Counted from the stretch's first letter, positions 8,825-17,835 are shown. The stretch: 64,000 bases of DNA from Rhizobiaceae bacterium (GCA_017644105.1 JAEPMD010000001.1:62001-126000), one strand, 5' to 3'. Made by a program: numbers and translations. The notes: a model not told the origin generated them from the letters alone.

Positions 8825-9645
8825 GCACACGCAAGAATACCCCGCTTCAAAGCCTGCGTGTTTTATCCGGCATAGTCTTGATCACTTGGCTCGTCTTACC
8901 GCCTATACCCTTGGCAATCTGGTCCTTCGCCAAGGGATGGTATTTTCCTGATATCTTGCCAAAAAGATGGACGCTCAATGCATGGGAATATACTTTCTCG
9001 AACACGGCCGGCGTTATCGACAGTCTTTGGATCACGATCTGGATTTCACTCGCGGCAACATTTTTATCTATTTTAATCGGTGTGCCTGCGGGACGTGCGC
9101 TTGGCATGTATAAGTTCAAAGGCAAAGAATTCATCGAATTACTGATCCTTGCCCCGGTCATCGTGCCCGGGATAGCCGTTGTCTTAGGCATCCACTCGGT
9201 CTTTTTGTTTATGGGGCTCACCAATACAGTGACGGGTGTCATTCTTGTCCATCTCATTCCAACTTTACCCTATATGACCTTGGTAATGTCCGGAATATTT
9301 GCCAATTATGATGCGGCTTTTGAAGATCAGGCACGGAGCTTGGGTGCCTCACCTTTTAAAACATTTTGGTATGTCACTCTGCCGGCAATCATGCCCGGTA
9401 TTATCGTCGGTGGATTATTTGCATTCCTTGTATCCTGGAGCCAATATATTCTGACTTTGCTCATCGGAGGCGGACGCGTGATCACATTGCCATTGCTGCT
9501 GTTTAACTTTGCAACATCTGGCCGCAATGACATTACTGGCGCCATCGGCATGATCTATATTTTGCCAGGGATTGTCATATTATTGCTAACCGCGAAGCAT
9601 CTGTCCGGGCGCAGCGGTGCTGTTGGAGGCTTTGGCCAAATTTGA
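8821..9645 (+). CDS. ABC transporter permease, YnjC second-half type
   Basis: This 274-aa BPD_transp_1 permease has six predicted membrane segments and an EAA loop (DQARSLGASPFKTFWYVTLP) near residue 170. It is translationally coupled to the permease before it and overlaps the ATPase gene by four bases, so the three form a tight unit. Confidence 0.88.
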   Translation: MSTRKNTPLQSLRVLSGIVLITWLVLPPIPLAIWSFAKGWYFPDILPKRWTLNAWEYTFSNTAGVIDSLWITIWISLAATFLSILIGVPAGRALGMYKFKGKEFIELLILAPVIVPGIAVVLGIHSVFLFMGLTNTVTGVILVHLIPTLPYMTLVMSGIFANYDAAFEDQARSLGASPFKTFWYVTLPAIMPGIIVGGLFAFLVSWSQYILTLLIGGGRVITLPLLLFNFATSGRNDITGAIGMIYILPGIVILLLTAKHLSGRSGAVGGFGQI

Positions 9646-10682
9646 CCCATGTTTCATTGAAAAACCTGTCGAAAATTTATCCCGGCACACAAATGCCTGC
9701 GCTGGATAATCTATCTCTTGAAATCCCCACAGGTGAACTGACCGCACTTTTGGGACCATCAGGCTGTGGTAAGACGACGACCATGAAAATGATCGCCGGA
9801 CTTTTGGAACCTTCATCAGGCGACATCACTTTTGATGGCAAGTCAGTCTTGGATGAAAAGCCCGAAGATCGCGGCGCGGTCATGGTCTTTCAAAACTATC
9901 TCTTATTCCCCTATATGAGCGTTGCCGAGAATATTGGATTTGGTTTGAAGATGCGCAAAACCGACCCGAACCAGATCAAAAAACGCGTTGGCGAGATGCT
10001 GGATATGGTCAAACTGCCTGATCTTGGAAATCGCAAGCCAAGTGAGTTATCGGGCGGTCAGCAACAGCGCGTTGCACTTGCCCGCGCTTTGATCATTCAA
10101 CCAGATGTACTGCTGCTTGACGAACCGCTATCGAACCTTGACGCACATTTAAGATTGGAGATGCGTGACCTCATTCGCTCTCTACAGCAGGAAATGAAAA
10201 TCACCACGATCTTTGTTACCCATGATCAGGAGGAGGCTGTGGTTTTGGCGGATAAAATTGCGCTCATTCTTGATGGCAAAATGAAGCAATATGACACGCC
10301 ACAGGCCTTTTACGATGCGCCAATCGACGAAGCAACGGCACGGTTTTTTGGATCGCAAAACTTCATCCATGGAAGCGCCAAAGACGGAATCTTTGAAAGC
10401 TCGCTCGGCAAAATCTCAATTCCCAAGAACATAAAAACCGGACAAGGTGCCTTAACCTTTCGGCCTGAAAATGTTCAGATCCAGCAAGACGGTTCAAAGG
10501 ACAACACATTCACAGCATCCGTCGACAATATCATATATCTCGGCACCCAAACGCGACTAAAACTCAAACTATCTGATGTTGAGATTGACGCCATTGTGAA
10601 CCCGCGCGAAGCACAAGGCCTCTCCATTGGCGATCAAATCAATATCCGCCTGCCAGCCGAAATTCTCTGGAAAGTTAACTAG
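9642..10682 (+). CDS. PotA-like ABC transporter ATP-binding protein
   Basis: This 346-aa ATPase has Walker A GPSGCGKTT, signature LSGGQQQRVALARAL, Walker B VLLLDEPLSNLD and a His switch (FVTHDQEEA). A C-terminal TOBE-like domain covers roughly residues 240-346. That makes it longer than E. coli YnjD and closer to PotA/FbpC ATPases. The start is an unusual TTG at 9642 overlapping the upstream stop; the only nearby ATG is out of frame, and GGAGG at 9625-9629 precedes the TTG. It is the last gene of the importer. Confidence 0.9.
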   Translation: MTHVSLKNLSKIYPGTQMPALDNLSLEIPTGELTALLGPSGCGKTTTMKMIAGLLEPSSGDITFDGKSVLDEKPEDRGAVMVFQNYLLFPYMSVAENIGFGLKMRKTDPNQIKKRVGEMLDMVKLPDLGNRKPSELSGGQQQRVALARALIIQPDVLLLDEPLSNLDAHLRLEMRDLIRSLQQEMKITTIFVTHDQEEAVVLADKIALILDGKMKQYDTPQAFYDAPIDEATARFFGSQNFIHGSAKDGIFESSLGKISIPKNIKTGQGALTFRPENVQIQQDGSKDNTFTASVDNIIYLGTQTRLKLKLSDVEIDAIVNPREAQGLSIGDQINIRLPAEILWKVN

Positions 10683-10691
10683 CGGCTTTCA

Positions 10692-11492
10692 CTAGTCTTT
10701 CGCATAGGTCAAAGAGGCCCAAAGTGTTTCCCACACAGCGCCCTGTTGGTTGCCCTTTTCTGCCTGTCTTATTTGCACAGTGTCAACAAGATAAGAGTGA
10801 CCACTTTCAATCGGTAAAAGCGCCACACCTTGATCATTTGTTAGGTGCAACGTCACTTCAACATCACCTGAAGGCTGCTTATCAAAGAGTTCGATCTGCA
10901 CATCTGCAAGCGATTCTCCTTGATAATAGGCTTTGACAGGCATGCCGTTTGATGTGTCATCTTGATAGGGATTGGCAAGCGCAACCAATTCAATTTCGAG
11001 CCCTACCTGGCGATCATTGCCTTGCGCATTCCCGACACCCACCAAAGACTTGGCAAATCGACGATATATTTCCTTAAAACCAGTCTCAGGATGACCGAGC
11101 GCTAAATGATCATCTTTATCCAGATCAAAATCTTTGTGATTGATGAACTTCTGGAACTTCTCCCATTCCGAATAAGACAGCGAATTTGATTTTGATTCAA
11201 CGACCAAAATCGCAAGGCCTTCTTGCGTAACTTTCGTCGATATTGCCGGACGTTGACCCAAATCCCCATCAATCATTAGTTGAGATTGTCCAACAAACAT
11301 GTCAAACTTCTCATAACGATCACGAATATAAGAATAGGAACTTCCCTTAAAATTTTGGCCATTGCGAAGATCTGCAACGACGTTATCCGATGCATTGATC
11401 GTATAATCTTTTGGCTCGATCCAAAATTCATGTGCTGTCACTGAGGTGGCGCTCAAAAACACTAAGAGACTTAAAAACCGAGCATAAATCAT
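10692..11492 (-). CDS. DUF4198-family exported protein
   Basis: This 266-aa exported protein begins with a short signal peptide ending near VTA|HEF; the mature HEFWIEP start is typical of DUF4198 (NikM/CbiK-like) proteins, often linked to metal uptake. The reading frame is open further upstream, but the signal peptide fixes the start at 11492. CTCC at 11500-11503 on the plus strand gives a GGAG ribosome site for it. Its ATG shares the CATG at 11490-11493 with the divergent HupE-like gene. Its stop lies nine bases from the stop of the convergent ATPase gene. A metal role is inferred from the family and its partner. Confidence 0.8.
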   Translation of the reverse strand: MIYARFLSLLVFLSATSVTAHEFWIEPKDYTINASDNVVADLRNGQNFKGSSYSYIRDRYEKFDMFVGQSQLMIDGDLGQRPAISTKVTQEGLAILVVESKSNSLSYSEWEKFQKFINHKDFDLDKDDHLALGHPETGFKEIYRRFAKSLVGVGNAQGNDRQVGLEIELVALANPYQDDTSNGMPVKAYYQGESLADVQIELFDKQPSGDVEVTLHLTNDQGVALLPIESGHSYLVDTVQIRQAEKGNQQGAVWETLWASLTYAKD

Positions 11493-12654
11493 GAACTTCT
11501 CCGATACCAAGACCAGTATAATCACTACTGCGCACCTCTTGATACTGTCAACTCTTCTTGCTGTGTGCACAGCTTGGATCAAGCCAGCAGTCTCACATGA
11601 ACTACAGCCTGCCATTATCAATTTCACGATCTCGGAAAAAACCTTAAACGGTACGCTTGAACTATCTTTGGAGCCCGTGATTTCCGGGATGGATCTGAGC
11701 GCGCTTGAAAATACAGATGATGCGCCGGAAGCTGCACAATATGACGCATTACGGGCTTTATCACCACAAGAGCTCCAAGCGAGATTTGATGAAGTTTGGC
11801 CAAATATCAAATCTAAGTTTCAACTCAACGCTGGCGCAGCACCCCTCGACATAAACATTGACGACATCATTATCCCCGAGATCGGCGATATAGAGTTAAG
11901 CCGCACATCAACACTGAAGATGTCCGCTGCATTGCCCGATGATGGTTCGAACATCAGCTTTGGCTGGAATGCTGATTTGGGCGAAATCATTGTTCGGCAA
12001 ATCGATAAAGATGGCGAAGTTGGCTATGCCAAGCTTCTGGCATCTGGCAGCATATCTGATCCTATGCCGCGCACGGGTGTAGTAGACGTAGATTGGCTCG
12101 ATAATTTTCTCAATTATATTGTGATCGGTTTTGAACACATTATTCCAAAAGGGCTCGATCATATCCTGTTTGTTTTGGGACTGTTCTTCTTCTCACTAAA
12201 AATGAAACCGCTCATCCTGCAAATCACGGCCTTTACGCTTGCCCATACGGTGACGCTTGCCATGGCGACGTTAGGTTTAGTATCAGTTCCAGCGTCTATT
12301 GTTGAACCACTCATCGCATTATCAATAGCCTTTGTAGCGCTTGAAAATGTGAAAGGCGGGAAGATCGGAATCCGGCGGACCGCTATTATATTTGCGTTTG
12401 GTTTGTTGCACGGTCTTGGCTTTGCCTATGTGTTGGGAGATGTGGGTCTCCAACCATCGCAATTTGTCTCAAGTCTGATTGCGTTTAATATCGGCGTGGA
12501 GATTGGCCAACTTAGCATTATCGCCATTGCATATGTCTTACTTGGTCTCACCTTCGGCAAAAAACCATGGTACCGCTCCTATATCGCGATACCCGCATCG
12601 GTTCTCATTGCCGCTGTTGGGATATATTGGACCATTGAACGGGTATTTTTTTAG
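11491..12654 (+). CDS. HupE/UreJ-like membrane protein
   Basis: This 387-aa protein has an N-terminal signal segment and a periplasmic domain of about 200 residues. It ends in a membrane domain of about seven segments of the HupE/UreJ_2 type. Diagnostic stretches are HIIPKGLDHILFVLGLF, FTLAHTVTLAMA and FGLLHGLGFA, which carry conserved His and Asp residues. Relatives are proposed nickel or cobalt transporters. No clear Shine-Dalgarno precedes the ATG. The start codon overlaps that of the divergent DUF4198 gene, so the control region of each gene must lie inside the other. The metal is not deducible. Confidence 0.85.
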   Translation: MNFSDTKTSIITTAHLLILSTLLAVCTAWIKPAVSHELQPAIINFTISEKTLNGTLELSLEPVISGMDLSALENTDDAPEAAQYDALRALSPQELQARFDEVWPNIKSKFQLNAGAAPLDINIDDIIIPEIGDIELSRTSTLKMSAALPDDGSNISFGWNADLGEIIVRQIDKDGEVGYAKLLASGSISDPMPRTGVVDVDWLDNFLNYIVIGFEHIIPKGLDHILFVLGLFFFSLKMKPLILQITAFTLAHTVTLAMATLGLVSVPASIVEPLIALSIAFVALENVKGGKIGIRRTAIIFAFGLLHGLGFAYVLGDVGLQPSQFVSSLIAFNIGVEIGQLSIIAIAYVLLGLTFGKKPWYRSYIAIPASVLIAAVGIYWTIERVFF

Positions 12655-12691
12655 AGATTTCATGAATATTTTTTCATAACAGACTATATTT

Positions 12692-12703
12692 GTTATCGAT
12701 AAC
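12692..12703. promoter_or_regulatory. LacI-type operator, perfect 12-bp palindrome
   Basis: GTTATCGATAAC is a perfect palindrome 58 bases before the SDR start codon. It is of the gluconate-regulator class and recurs, with small changes, before several other genes of this island. Confidence 0.75.
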
Positions 12704-12761
12704 TATTTATAAGAAATCAAGAAGTTTAGTCATAAGACTGAAGCGAATTAGGGAGAATGAA

Positions 12762-13502
12762 ATGAGCAAAATTGCACTTATCACCGGCGGTGGTTCTGGC
12801 ATCGGTCTAGCATGCGCAAAAACTTTAGCTGAGAACGGCTACCAAACAATTTTGACAGGCCGTCGCTTATCAGCGCTTGAGGACGCTTGCAAAGCCATTG
12901 GCGAACAAAGCGCGGCGATTGCATGTGATGTTACATCTCCCGACGACGTTGATGCGCTTTATGAAAAGATCGAACAGGATTATGGTCGACTAGATGTGTT
13001 GTTCAATAATGCTGGCAATAATGTCACCGCAGCACCGATTGGCGATGTGCCAGTTGAAGATTTCATCAAAGTGATCAATGTCAATTTAATCGGTGCCTTC
13101 ACCATGGCGCGCGGCGCATTTAATCTCATGCGCAAGCAAGACCCGCAAGGTGGCCGCATCATCAATAATGGTTCGATCTCCGCATCTTTACCGCGCCCTG
13201 GTTCTGCGCCTTACACATCATCCAAACATGCGATTACCGGACTGACCAGATCGATCTCACTAGACGGGCGCCCATATAATATCGCCTGCGGACAAATTGA
13301 TATTGGTAATGCAGCATCTGACATGACGGCAAAAATGAGCGGTGGTGTGCCGCAAGCTGATCTGTCCATTAAACCAGAGCCTGTGATGGATGTGCAGCAT
13401 GTGGCCGATTCTGTATTACACATGGCCAATCTACCATTAAGCGCCAATGTGCAGTTTATGACTGTGATGGCAACCACAATGCCATTTATCGGACGCGGTT
13501 AA
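12762..13502 (+). CDS. Short-chain dehydrogenase/reductase
   Basis: This 246-aa cytoplasmic oxidoreductase has the SDR nucleotide-binding motif TGGGSGIG near residue 8, NNAG, a Ser (NNGSISAS) and the catalytic YTSSK. The substrate is unknown; the setting suggests a polyol or sugar acid. The ATG at 12762 is selected because GGGAG at 12751-12755 precedes it and the protein begins directly with the Rossmann strand. The operator at 12692-12703 indicates control by a LacI protein of this island. It converges with the LacI gene at 13544. Confidence 0.85.
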   Translation: MSKIALITGGGSGIGLACAKTLAENGYQTILTGRRLSALEDACKAIGEQSAAIACDVTSPDDVDALYEKIEQDYGRLDVLFNNAGNNVTAAPIGDVPVEDFIKVINVNLIGAFTMARGAFNLMRKQDPQGGRIINNGSISASLPRPGSAPYTSSKHAITGLTRSISLDGRPYNIACGQIDIGNAASDMTAKMSGGVPQADLSIKPEPVMDVQHVADSVLHMANLPLSANVQFMTVMATTMPFIGRG

Positions 13503-13528
13503 AATCAGCTGATAATTTGAGAAGTAAG

Positions 13529-13563
13529 TTAAGCGCTTTAAAGTTACGCACTTTGGCGCTTAA
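13529..13563. terminator. Possible bidirectional hairpin between convergent genes
   Basis: TTAAGCGC (13529-13536) and GCGCTTAA (13556-13563) are perfect inverted repeats with additional AAAG/CTTT pairing inside. The structure overlaps the end of the minus-strand LacI gene and follows the SDR gene. It may terminate both transcripts. Confidence 0.35.
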
Positions 13564-14563
13564 TCAGTGTCGGCTCGGTTTTCACAATTTTGGCTGATTT
13601 AGTGTTCCCATCATCGGATAATAATTCGATGATTTTTTCGGCTGCGAATTTGCCAATCTGCGCGGCACCTACATCAATCGTTGTTATGGACGGGTTCAAG
13701 AACTGACCTAGCTCATACGCGCCAAATCCCCCGATCTTAACGTCGTCCGGTACATTGATACCCATGCGTTGGCATTCTGTAATTGCGCCATATGCAATCA
13801 GATCTGAAACGCACATCACCGCTTCTGTGTCTGGCCATTCTTTCATGATCGAGCGAATACCACTCGCGCCCGGTTCCATAGAAAAAGGAGCTAACTCTTG
13901 AAATGACACGCGCTCACTGGAAAGCCCATGCTTTTCCATCGTGTTACAAAATCCAAGATAACGATCGCGACCACGGCTATCGCGCGAATTATCGCCACCA
14001 ATAAAGCCGATCTTTTTATGCCCCTGCGCAATGAAATGCTCAAACATCAATTCAGAGGCTTGCAAGTTTGAAAACCCAACAACATGATCAATTGGTTGTT
14101 CCGGAACGTCCCAAGTTTCAATCACTGGAATGCCCGAATTTTCAAGCAACAGCCGACAGCGATCTGTGTGCATGCCGCCGGTGACCACAATCGCCTCAGG
14201 GCGCTTTTTCAACAGCTGTTCAACCAATTGTTCTTCGCGGTCCACATGGTAATTTGTATAGCCCAAGAGAACTTGCAGATCCTGCTCGGCCAAGCCATCT
14301 GAAAACGCTTTAACCGTATCCGCAAAATTGCCATTGTTAATGGATGGAATAGTGATCGCAACAAAGCCGGATTTACCAGATGAGAATTCCGATGCTCTGG
14401 TATCAAGCACATAGCCCAGTTCGTCCGCAGCTTTTTGAATTTTCTCTCGCGTGGATTTACTCACCGAAGTGTCAGGTTTTAAAGCACGAGAAACAGTCAT
14501 GCTGGAAACGCCAGCGAGATTGGCCACATCCGCCATTGTGGGCAGCTTGGTTTTGTTTCTCAA
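13544..14563 (-). CDS. LacI-family transcriptional regulator (first of two)
   Basis: This 339-aa repressor-type protein has an N-terminal LacI helix-turn-helix (MADVANLAGVSSMTVSRALK) and a periplasmic-binding-protein-like effector domain. It is the last gene of the minus-strand group idnO, idnK, hydroxyisobutyrate-dehydrogenase-like, lacI. It resembles GntR-type gluconate regulators in length and setting. The GTTATCGATAAC-like sites across the island are its probable targets. Which of the two LacI proteins binds which site cannot be told from sequence. Confidence 0.9.
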   Translation of the reverse strand: MRNKTKLPTMADVANLAGVSSMTVSRALKPDTSVSKSTREKIQKAADELGYVLDTRASEFSSGKSGFVAITIPSINNGNFADTVKAFSDGLAEQDLQVLLGYTNYHVDREEQLVEQLLKKRPEAIVVTGGMHTDRCRLLLENSGIPVIETWDVPEQPIDHVVGFSNLQASELMFEHFIAQGHKKIGFIGGDNSRDSRGRDRYLGFCNTMEKHGLSSERVSFQELAPFSMEPGASGIRSIMKEWPDTEAVMCVSDLIAYGAITECQRMGINVPDDVKIGGFGAYELGQFLNPSITTIDVGAAQIGKFAAEKIIELLSDDGNTKSAKIVKTEPTLIKRQSA

Positions 14564-14592
14564 TTTAAAACTCCATCTTCGTTGCGCGAAAT

Positions 14593-15483
14593 CTAATTCG
14601 CATTGACGACGTTTCTGTCTGGTCCTTTAAAATATTCCATCAAGACTGGCAAATCTTCTTCACCCAAACCGGCCGCTGTCAGCATTTTATATATTTCCAT
14701 ACAAGCTGCGGTGATCGGCATAGATGTGTTGGTTGAAAGAGATAAATCCTGCGCAAATTTCAAATCTTTGATCATATTGGCAAGTCTGCCTTGGCGTGTG
14801 TAGTCCTTATTTGCATAACGCGGCATAAATTCCTGCAAAATCGCACTATCAGCACGACCACCCGCCAAAGCGCCAGGAATTTTGGAGGCATCTACGCCAG
14901 CGTCCAGCGCCAATTGCGTTGCTTCTGCTACGGCCACAAAGTTTAAACCACACAAAACCTGGTTGATGATTTTCGTGGTTTGCCCAGCACCGCTTGGCCC
15001 CATATGGGTCATATTAGAGGCAAGCAGCTTTAAACATTCCATCGCGCGAGACACATGTGCGTCTTCACCGCCAATCATTAAAGTCAATTCACCGATTAGA
15101 GCTTTTGGCGCGCCACCTGATAAAGGTGCATCAACCCAACCGATATTGTGCTTTAAAGCTTTTTCGGCAAGTTCTTTTGTTTCTTCAGGGCCAACCGATG
15201 ACATATCTATAAAGATCGTATCCGAGTTTGCACCAGAAGCCGCACCGCCTTCACCAAAGGCAGCAATATCGACAATGCGCGACGCGTTTAAACTGAAGAT
15301 CACAAAATCAGCTTCTGAAGCTGCATCTGCTGCGGAGGACGCTGCACGTCCACCCTTATCAACAAGCTCTTGAACGCGCGCCTTATCCAAATCAAACACA
15401 GCAAGTGCGCAGCCAACTTCTAAAAGACGCGCTCCAATCGCGCCACCCATGGCACCTGCACCGATTAATCCTACTTTAAACAT
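14593..15483 (-). CDS. 3-hydroxyisobutyrate dehydrogenase-family oxidoreductase
   Basis: This 296-aa beta-hydroxyacid dehydrogenase has an N-terminal Rossmann motif GLIGAGAMGGAIGARL, the substrate motif DAPLSGG and the catalytic Lys in GAGQTTKIINQ. Characterised relatives oxidise 3-hydroxyisobutyrate, tartronate semialdehyde or related acids. It lies 12 bases after the gluconokinase gene in the same operon, so a sugar-acid side reaction is more likely than valine catabolism. Exact substrate is unknown. Confidence 0.85.
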   Translation of the reverse strand: MFKVGLIGAGAMGGAIGARLLEVGCALAVFDLDKARVQELVDKGGRAASSAADAASEADFVIFSLNASRIVDIAAFGEGGAASGANSDTIFIDMSSVGPEETKELAEKALKHNIGWVDAPLSGGAPKALIGELTLMIGGEDAHVSRAMECLKLLASNMTHMGPSGAGQTTKIINQVLCGLNFVAVAEATQLALDAGVDASKIPGALAGGRADSAILQEFMPRYANKDYTRQGRLANMIKDLKFAQDLSLSTNTSMPITAACMEIYKMLTAAGLGEEDLPVLMEYFKGPDRNVVNAN

Positions 15484-15495
15484 CGTTACGCACCT

Positions 15496-16008
15496 TTATG
15501 TTTGAGCTTTGATTTTCGACATAATGTCAGCAACAATTTCATCGCTTGAACCACTGATATCGACGACGATAGCCTGTTCGCGGTCAATCAAAGGTTCCAG
15601 TGTTGCGAACTGACTTTTCAGCAAGCTAAGTGGCATAAAATGCCCACCGCGTTTGGCCATACGATCTGCGATGAGTTCTTGCGAACCGGACAAATGAATA
15701 AATGTCACCCGTTCACCGGCCTCCTGTTCAATCAAATCGCGATAGGCAAGTTTTAATGCAGAGCACCCAGCGAAGATCAAACCCTCCGCTTTGGCCATTT
15801 CCTGCCCGATGATTTTTAGCCAGGGCCAACGATCCTCATCGGTCAATGGCGTGCCTTCACTCATCTTTGCAATATTGCTGTCAGGGTGAAAACTGTCCCC
15901 TTCAAGATAGGTACCGCCAAGCTGGTCAGCGAGTGCATTGCCAATTGTGGATTTGCCGCATCCGGCAACACCCATCACAATAAAAAGTCTGTTATTTTGA
16001 ACCGACAT
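15496..16008 (-). CDS. gntK: Gluconokinase
   Basis: This 170-aa kinase phosphorylates D-gluconate to 6-phosphogluconate. It has Walker A GVAGCGKS (residues 13-20), the family stretch LEGDSFHPDSNIAKM, and TPLTDEDRWPWL. These are characteristic of GntK/IdnK enzymes of about 170-180 aa. The ATG at 16008 is chosen over an upstream start at 16050, which would extend into the preceding gene and add non-family residues. It follows the gluconate 5-dehydrogenase gene by ten bases and supplies the last step of the idonate route. Confidence 0.92.
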   Translation of the reverse strand: MSVQNNRLFIVMGVAGCGKSTIGNALADQLGGTYLEGDSFHPDSNIAKMSEGTPLTDEDRWPWLKIIGQEMAKAEGLIFAGCSALKLAYRDLIEQEAGERVTFIHLSGSQELIADRMAKRGGHFMPLSLLKSQFATLEPLIDREQAIVVDISGSSDEIVADIMSKIKAQT

Positions 16009-16018
16009 ATCAAATAAT

Positions 16019-16786
16019 TTACAGGCTGGCTGTGATACCGCCATCCACATAAAGCGTATGACCGTTTACAAAACTGGATCCTGCAGAGCTTAGGAAAACA
16101 CAGGCGCCAACCAATTCTTCAACATTTCCCCACCGCCCTGCAGGAGTTCGTTTCTCAAGCCAAGCGCTGAAATCTGGATCAGCCACCAGCGCTGCGTTGA
16201 GAGGAGTATCAAAATATCCAGGTGCAATTGCGTTACACTGCAAACCATATTTGGCCCAGTCTGTCGCCATGCCCTTTGTTAAATTGCCCACAGCACCCTT
16301 GGTTGCTGTGTAAGGCGCAATACCTGGTCGCGCCAATGCAGTTTGCACCGATGCGATATTAATAATCTTACCAGCCTTACGTTTGATCATGTGACGCGCT
16401 ACGGCTTGCCCAACGCTAAATACCGACGCAATATTGGTTGATAGCAGTTTTTCAAACATATCCGCTGGGAAATCTTCTAGCGGTGTACGATGTTGCATGC
16501 CCGCATTATTGACCAAAATGTCAATCGGGCCGACATGGGCTTCAAACTGATCTACCGCTGTTTGAACAGCAACATGATCCGTCGCATCAAAAGCCAATTC
16601 GTGAACGATTGCGCCCATTGCTTTAAGCTCTTCTGCCGCCTTGGAAAGCTTTGATTTATCTCGGCCATTTAACACAATCGCCGCGCCAGATTCTGCCAAA
16701 CCTTTGGCAAGCGCAAAGCCAATCCCCTGCGATGAGCCGGTGATCAAAGCTGTTTTTCCATTTAGGTCAAAGAGGGCGTGTGTCAT
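16019..16786 (-). CDS. idnO: Gluconate 5-dehydrogenase (5-ketogluconate reductase), SDR family
   Basis: This 255-aa short-chain dehydrogenase has TGSSQGIG (residues 16-23), NNAG, Ser146, Tyr159 and Lys163 in YTATK. The sequence follows IdnO/Ga5DH closely, including PGYFDTPLNAALV and KRTPAGRWG. IdnO converts 5-ketogluconate to D-gluconate with NAD(P)H. The kinase follows directly, and an IdnD-like gene lies just across the divergent promoter. An operator at 16837-16848 lies between the two divergent units. Confidence 0.88.
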   Translation of the reverse strand: MTHALFDLNGKTALITGSSQGIGFALAKGLAESGAAIVLNGRDKSKLSKAAEELKAMGAIVHELAFDATDHVAVQTAVDQFEAHVGPIDILVNNAGMQHRTPLEDFPADMFEKLLSTNIASVFSVGQAVARHMIKRKAGKIINIASVQTALARPGIAPYTATKGAVGNLTKGMATDWAKYGLQCNAIAPGYFDTPLNAALVADPDFSAWLEKRTPAGRWGNVEELVGACVFLSSAGSSFVNGHTLYVDGGITASL

Positions 16787-16836
16787 TTATTAACTTTCAA
16801 TTTTTAACTGGACAGGTATTGGTTCGGTGTATAAAT

Positions 16837-16848
16837 GTTATCGATATC
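16837..16848. promoter_or_regulatory. LacI-type operator in divergent promoter
   Basis: GTTATCGATATC differs from the perfect palindrome GTTATCGATAAC at one base. It sits in the 89-base gap between idnO (minus) and the 2-hydroxyacid dehydrogenase gene (plus). The surrounding ATGTTATCGATATCAAAA is identical to the site at 19332-19349. Confidence 0.75.
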
Positions 16849-16875
16849 AAAAGCAAGCCAATTTAGGATTATTGA

Positions 16876-17820
16876 ATGTCAAAAGTAGAAATTTTACAGA
16901 TGGGCCCCTATTCAGAACGGGATGAAAAGATGCTCGAAGGCGCATTTACTGTTCACCGATATTTTGACCAAAAAGATAAGGCTAGCTTCTTAAAAGACCA
17001 TGCAGATTCAATCAAAGCGATTGCCACACGCGGGGATTTGGGTGCAGACAAGGCACTGATTGATGCCCTACCCAATCTTGAAGTTATCAGCATTTATGGC
17101 GTTGGCTATGATGCAGTTGATATCGATGCCGCCAAAGAGCGTGGCGTTCGTGTGACCAATACGCCAGATGTTCTAACCAAGGATGTCGCAGATCTTGCGG
17201 TCGCAATGATGTTAGCGCTTGGACGCCGCATAAATGAAGCCGCCGATTGGTCAAGAGGTGACTGGGCGGCAAAGGGCATGTTCCCGCTTACAAGACGCGT
17301 GCATGGAAAACGTGCTGGTATACTTGGCCTCGGGCGCATTGGTTACGAGATCGCGCGACGCCTGCAAGGCTTTGACATGGAAATCAGCTATAGCGCCCGT
17401 GCACCACACGAGCTTGACGAAAATTGGGGGTTTATTGCAGATCCAGTGGAACTTGCAAAAAACAGCGATGTGCTATTCGTCTCGCTCGCAGCGTCAAAAG
17501 AAACCCATCACATTGTCAATAAGGAAGTCATGGAAGCCCTTGGCCCAGACGGCATGGTGATCAATATTTCACGCGCATCCAATATTGATGAGATCGCGCT
17601 TTTAGATGCCCTTGAAGCAAAAACGCTTGGCTCCGCCGCGCTTGACGTATTTGAAGGCGAACCAGATATCAATCCGCGTTTTCTAAACCTTGATAATGTG
17701 CTCTTACAGCCGCATCATGGCTCAGGCACAGTTGAGACACGCGAAGCCATGGGCGATCTCGTTTTTGAAAATCTCAAAGCCCATTTTGATGGCAAAGAAC
17801 TCCCAACTCCCGTTGTGTAA
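16876..17820 (+). CDS. D-2-hydroxyacid dehydrogenase (GyaR/GhrB-like)
   Basis: This 314-aa NAD(P)-dependent enzyme reduces 2-keto acids. It shows the Rossmann motif GLGRIGYEIARRL near residue 155, the catalytic Arg region (INISRASNIDE), a Glu-containing segment and the His in QPHHGSGT. Relatives reduce hydroxypyruvate, glyoxylate or 2-ketogluconate. Beside IdnD, IdnO and gluconokinase, a 2-ketogluconate reductase role is attractive but unproven. IdnD follows after 15 bases. Confidence 0.88.
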   Translation: MSKVEILQMGPYSERDEKMLEGAFTVHRYFDQKDKASFLKDHADSIKAIATRGDLGADKALIDALPNLEVISIYGVGYDAVDIDAAKERGVRVTNTPDVLTKDVADLAVAMMLALGRRINEAADWSRGDWAAKGMFPLTRRVHGKRAGILGLGRIGYEIARRLQGFDMEISYSARAPHELDENWGFIADPVELAKNSDVLFVSLAASKETHHIVNKEVMEALGPDGMVINISRASNIDEIALLDALEAKTLGSAALDVFEGEPDINPRFLNLDNVLLQPHHGSGTVETREAMGDLVFENLKAHFDGKELPTPVV

Positions 17821-17835
17821 ATTATAGGAAATATT

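Noticed and set aside
11493-11810. Upstream extension of the DUF4198 gene to 372 codons
   Set aside because: The extra 106 residues precede a clean signal peptide and lie antisense to the HupE-like gene; a GGAG site supports the internal start.
14882-15373. 163-codon plus-strand frame opposite the hydroxyisobutyrate-dehydrogenase-like gene
   Set aside because: The opposite strand encodes conserved dehydrogenase motifs; this frame shows none.
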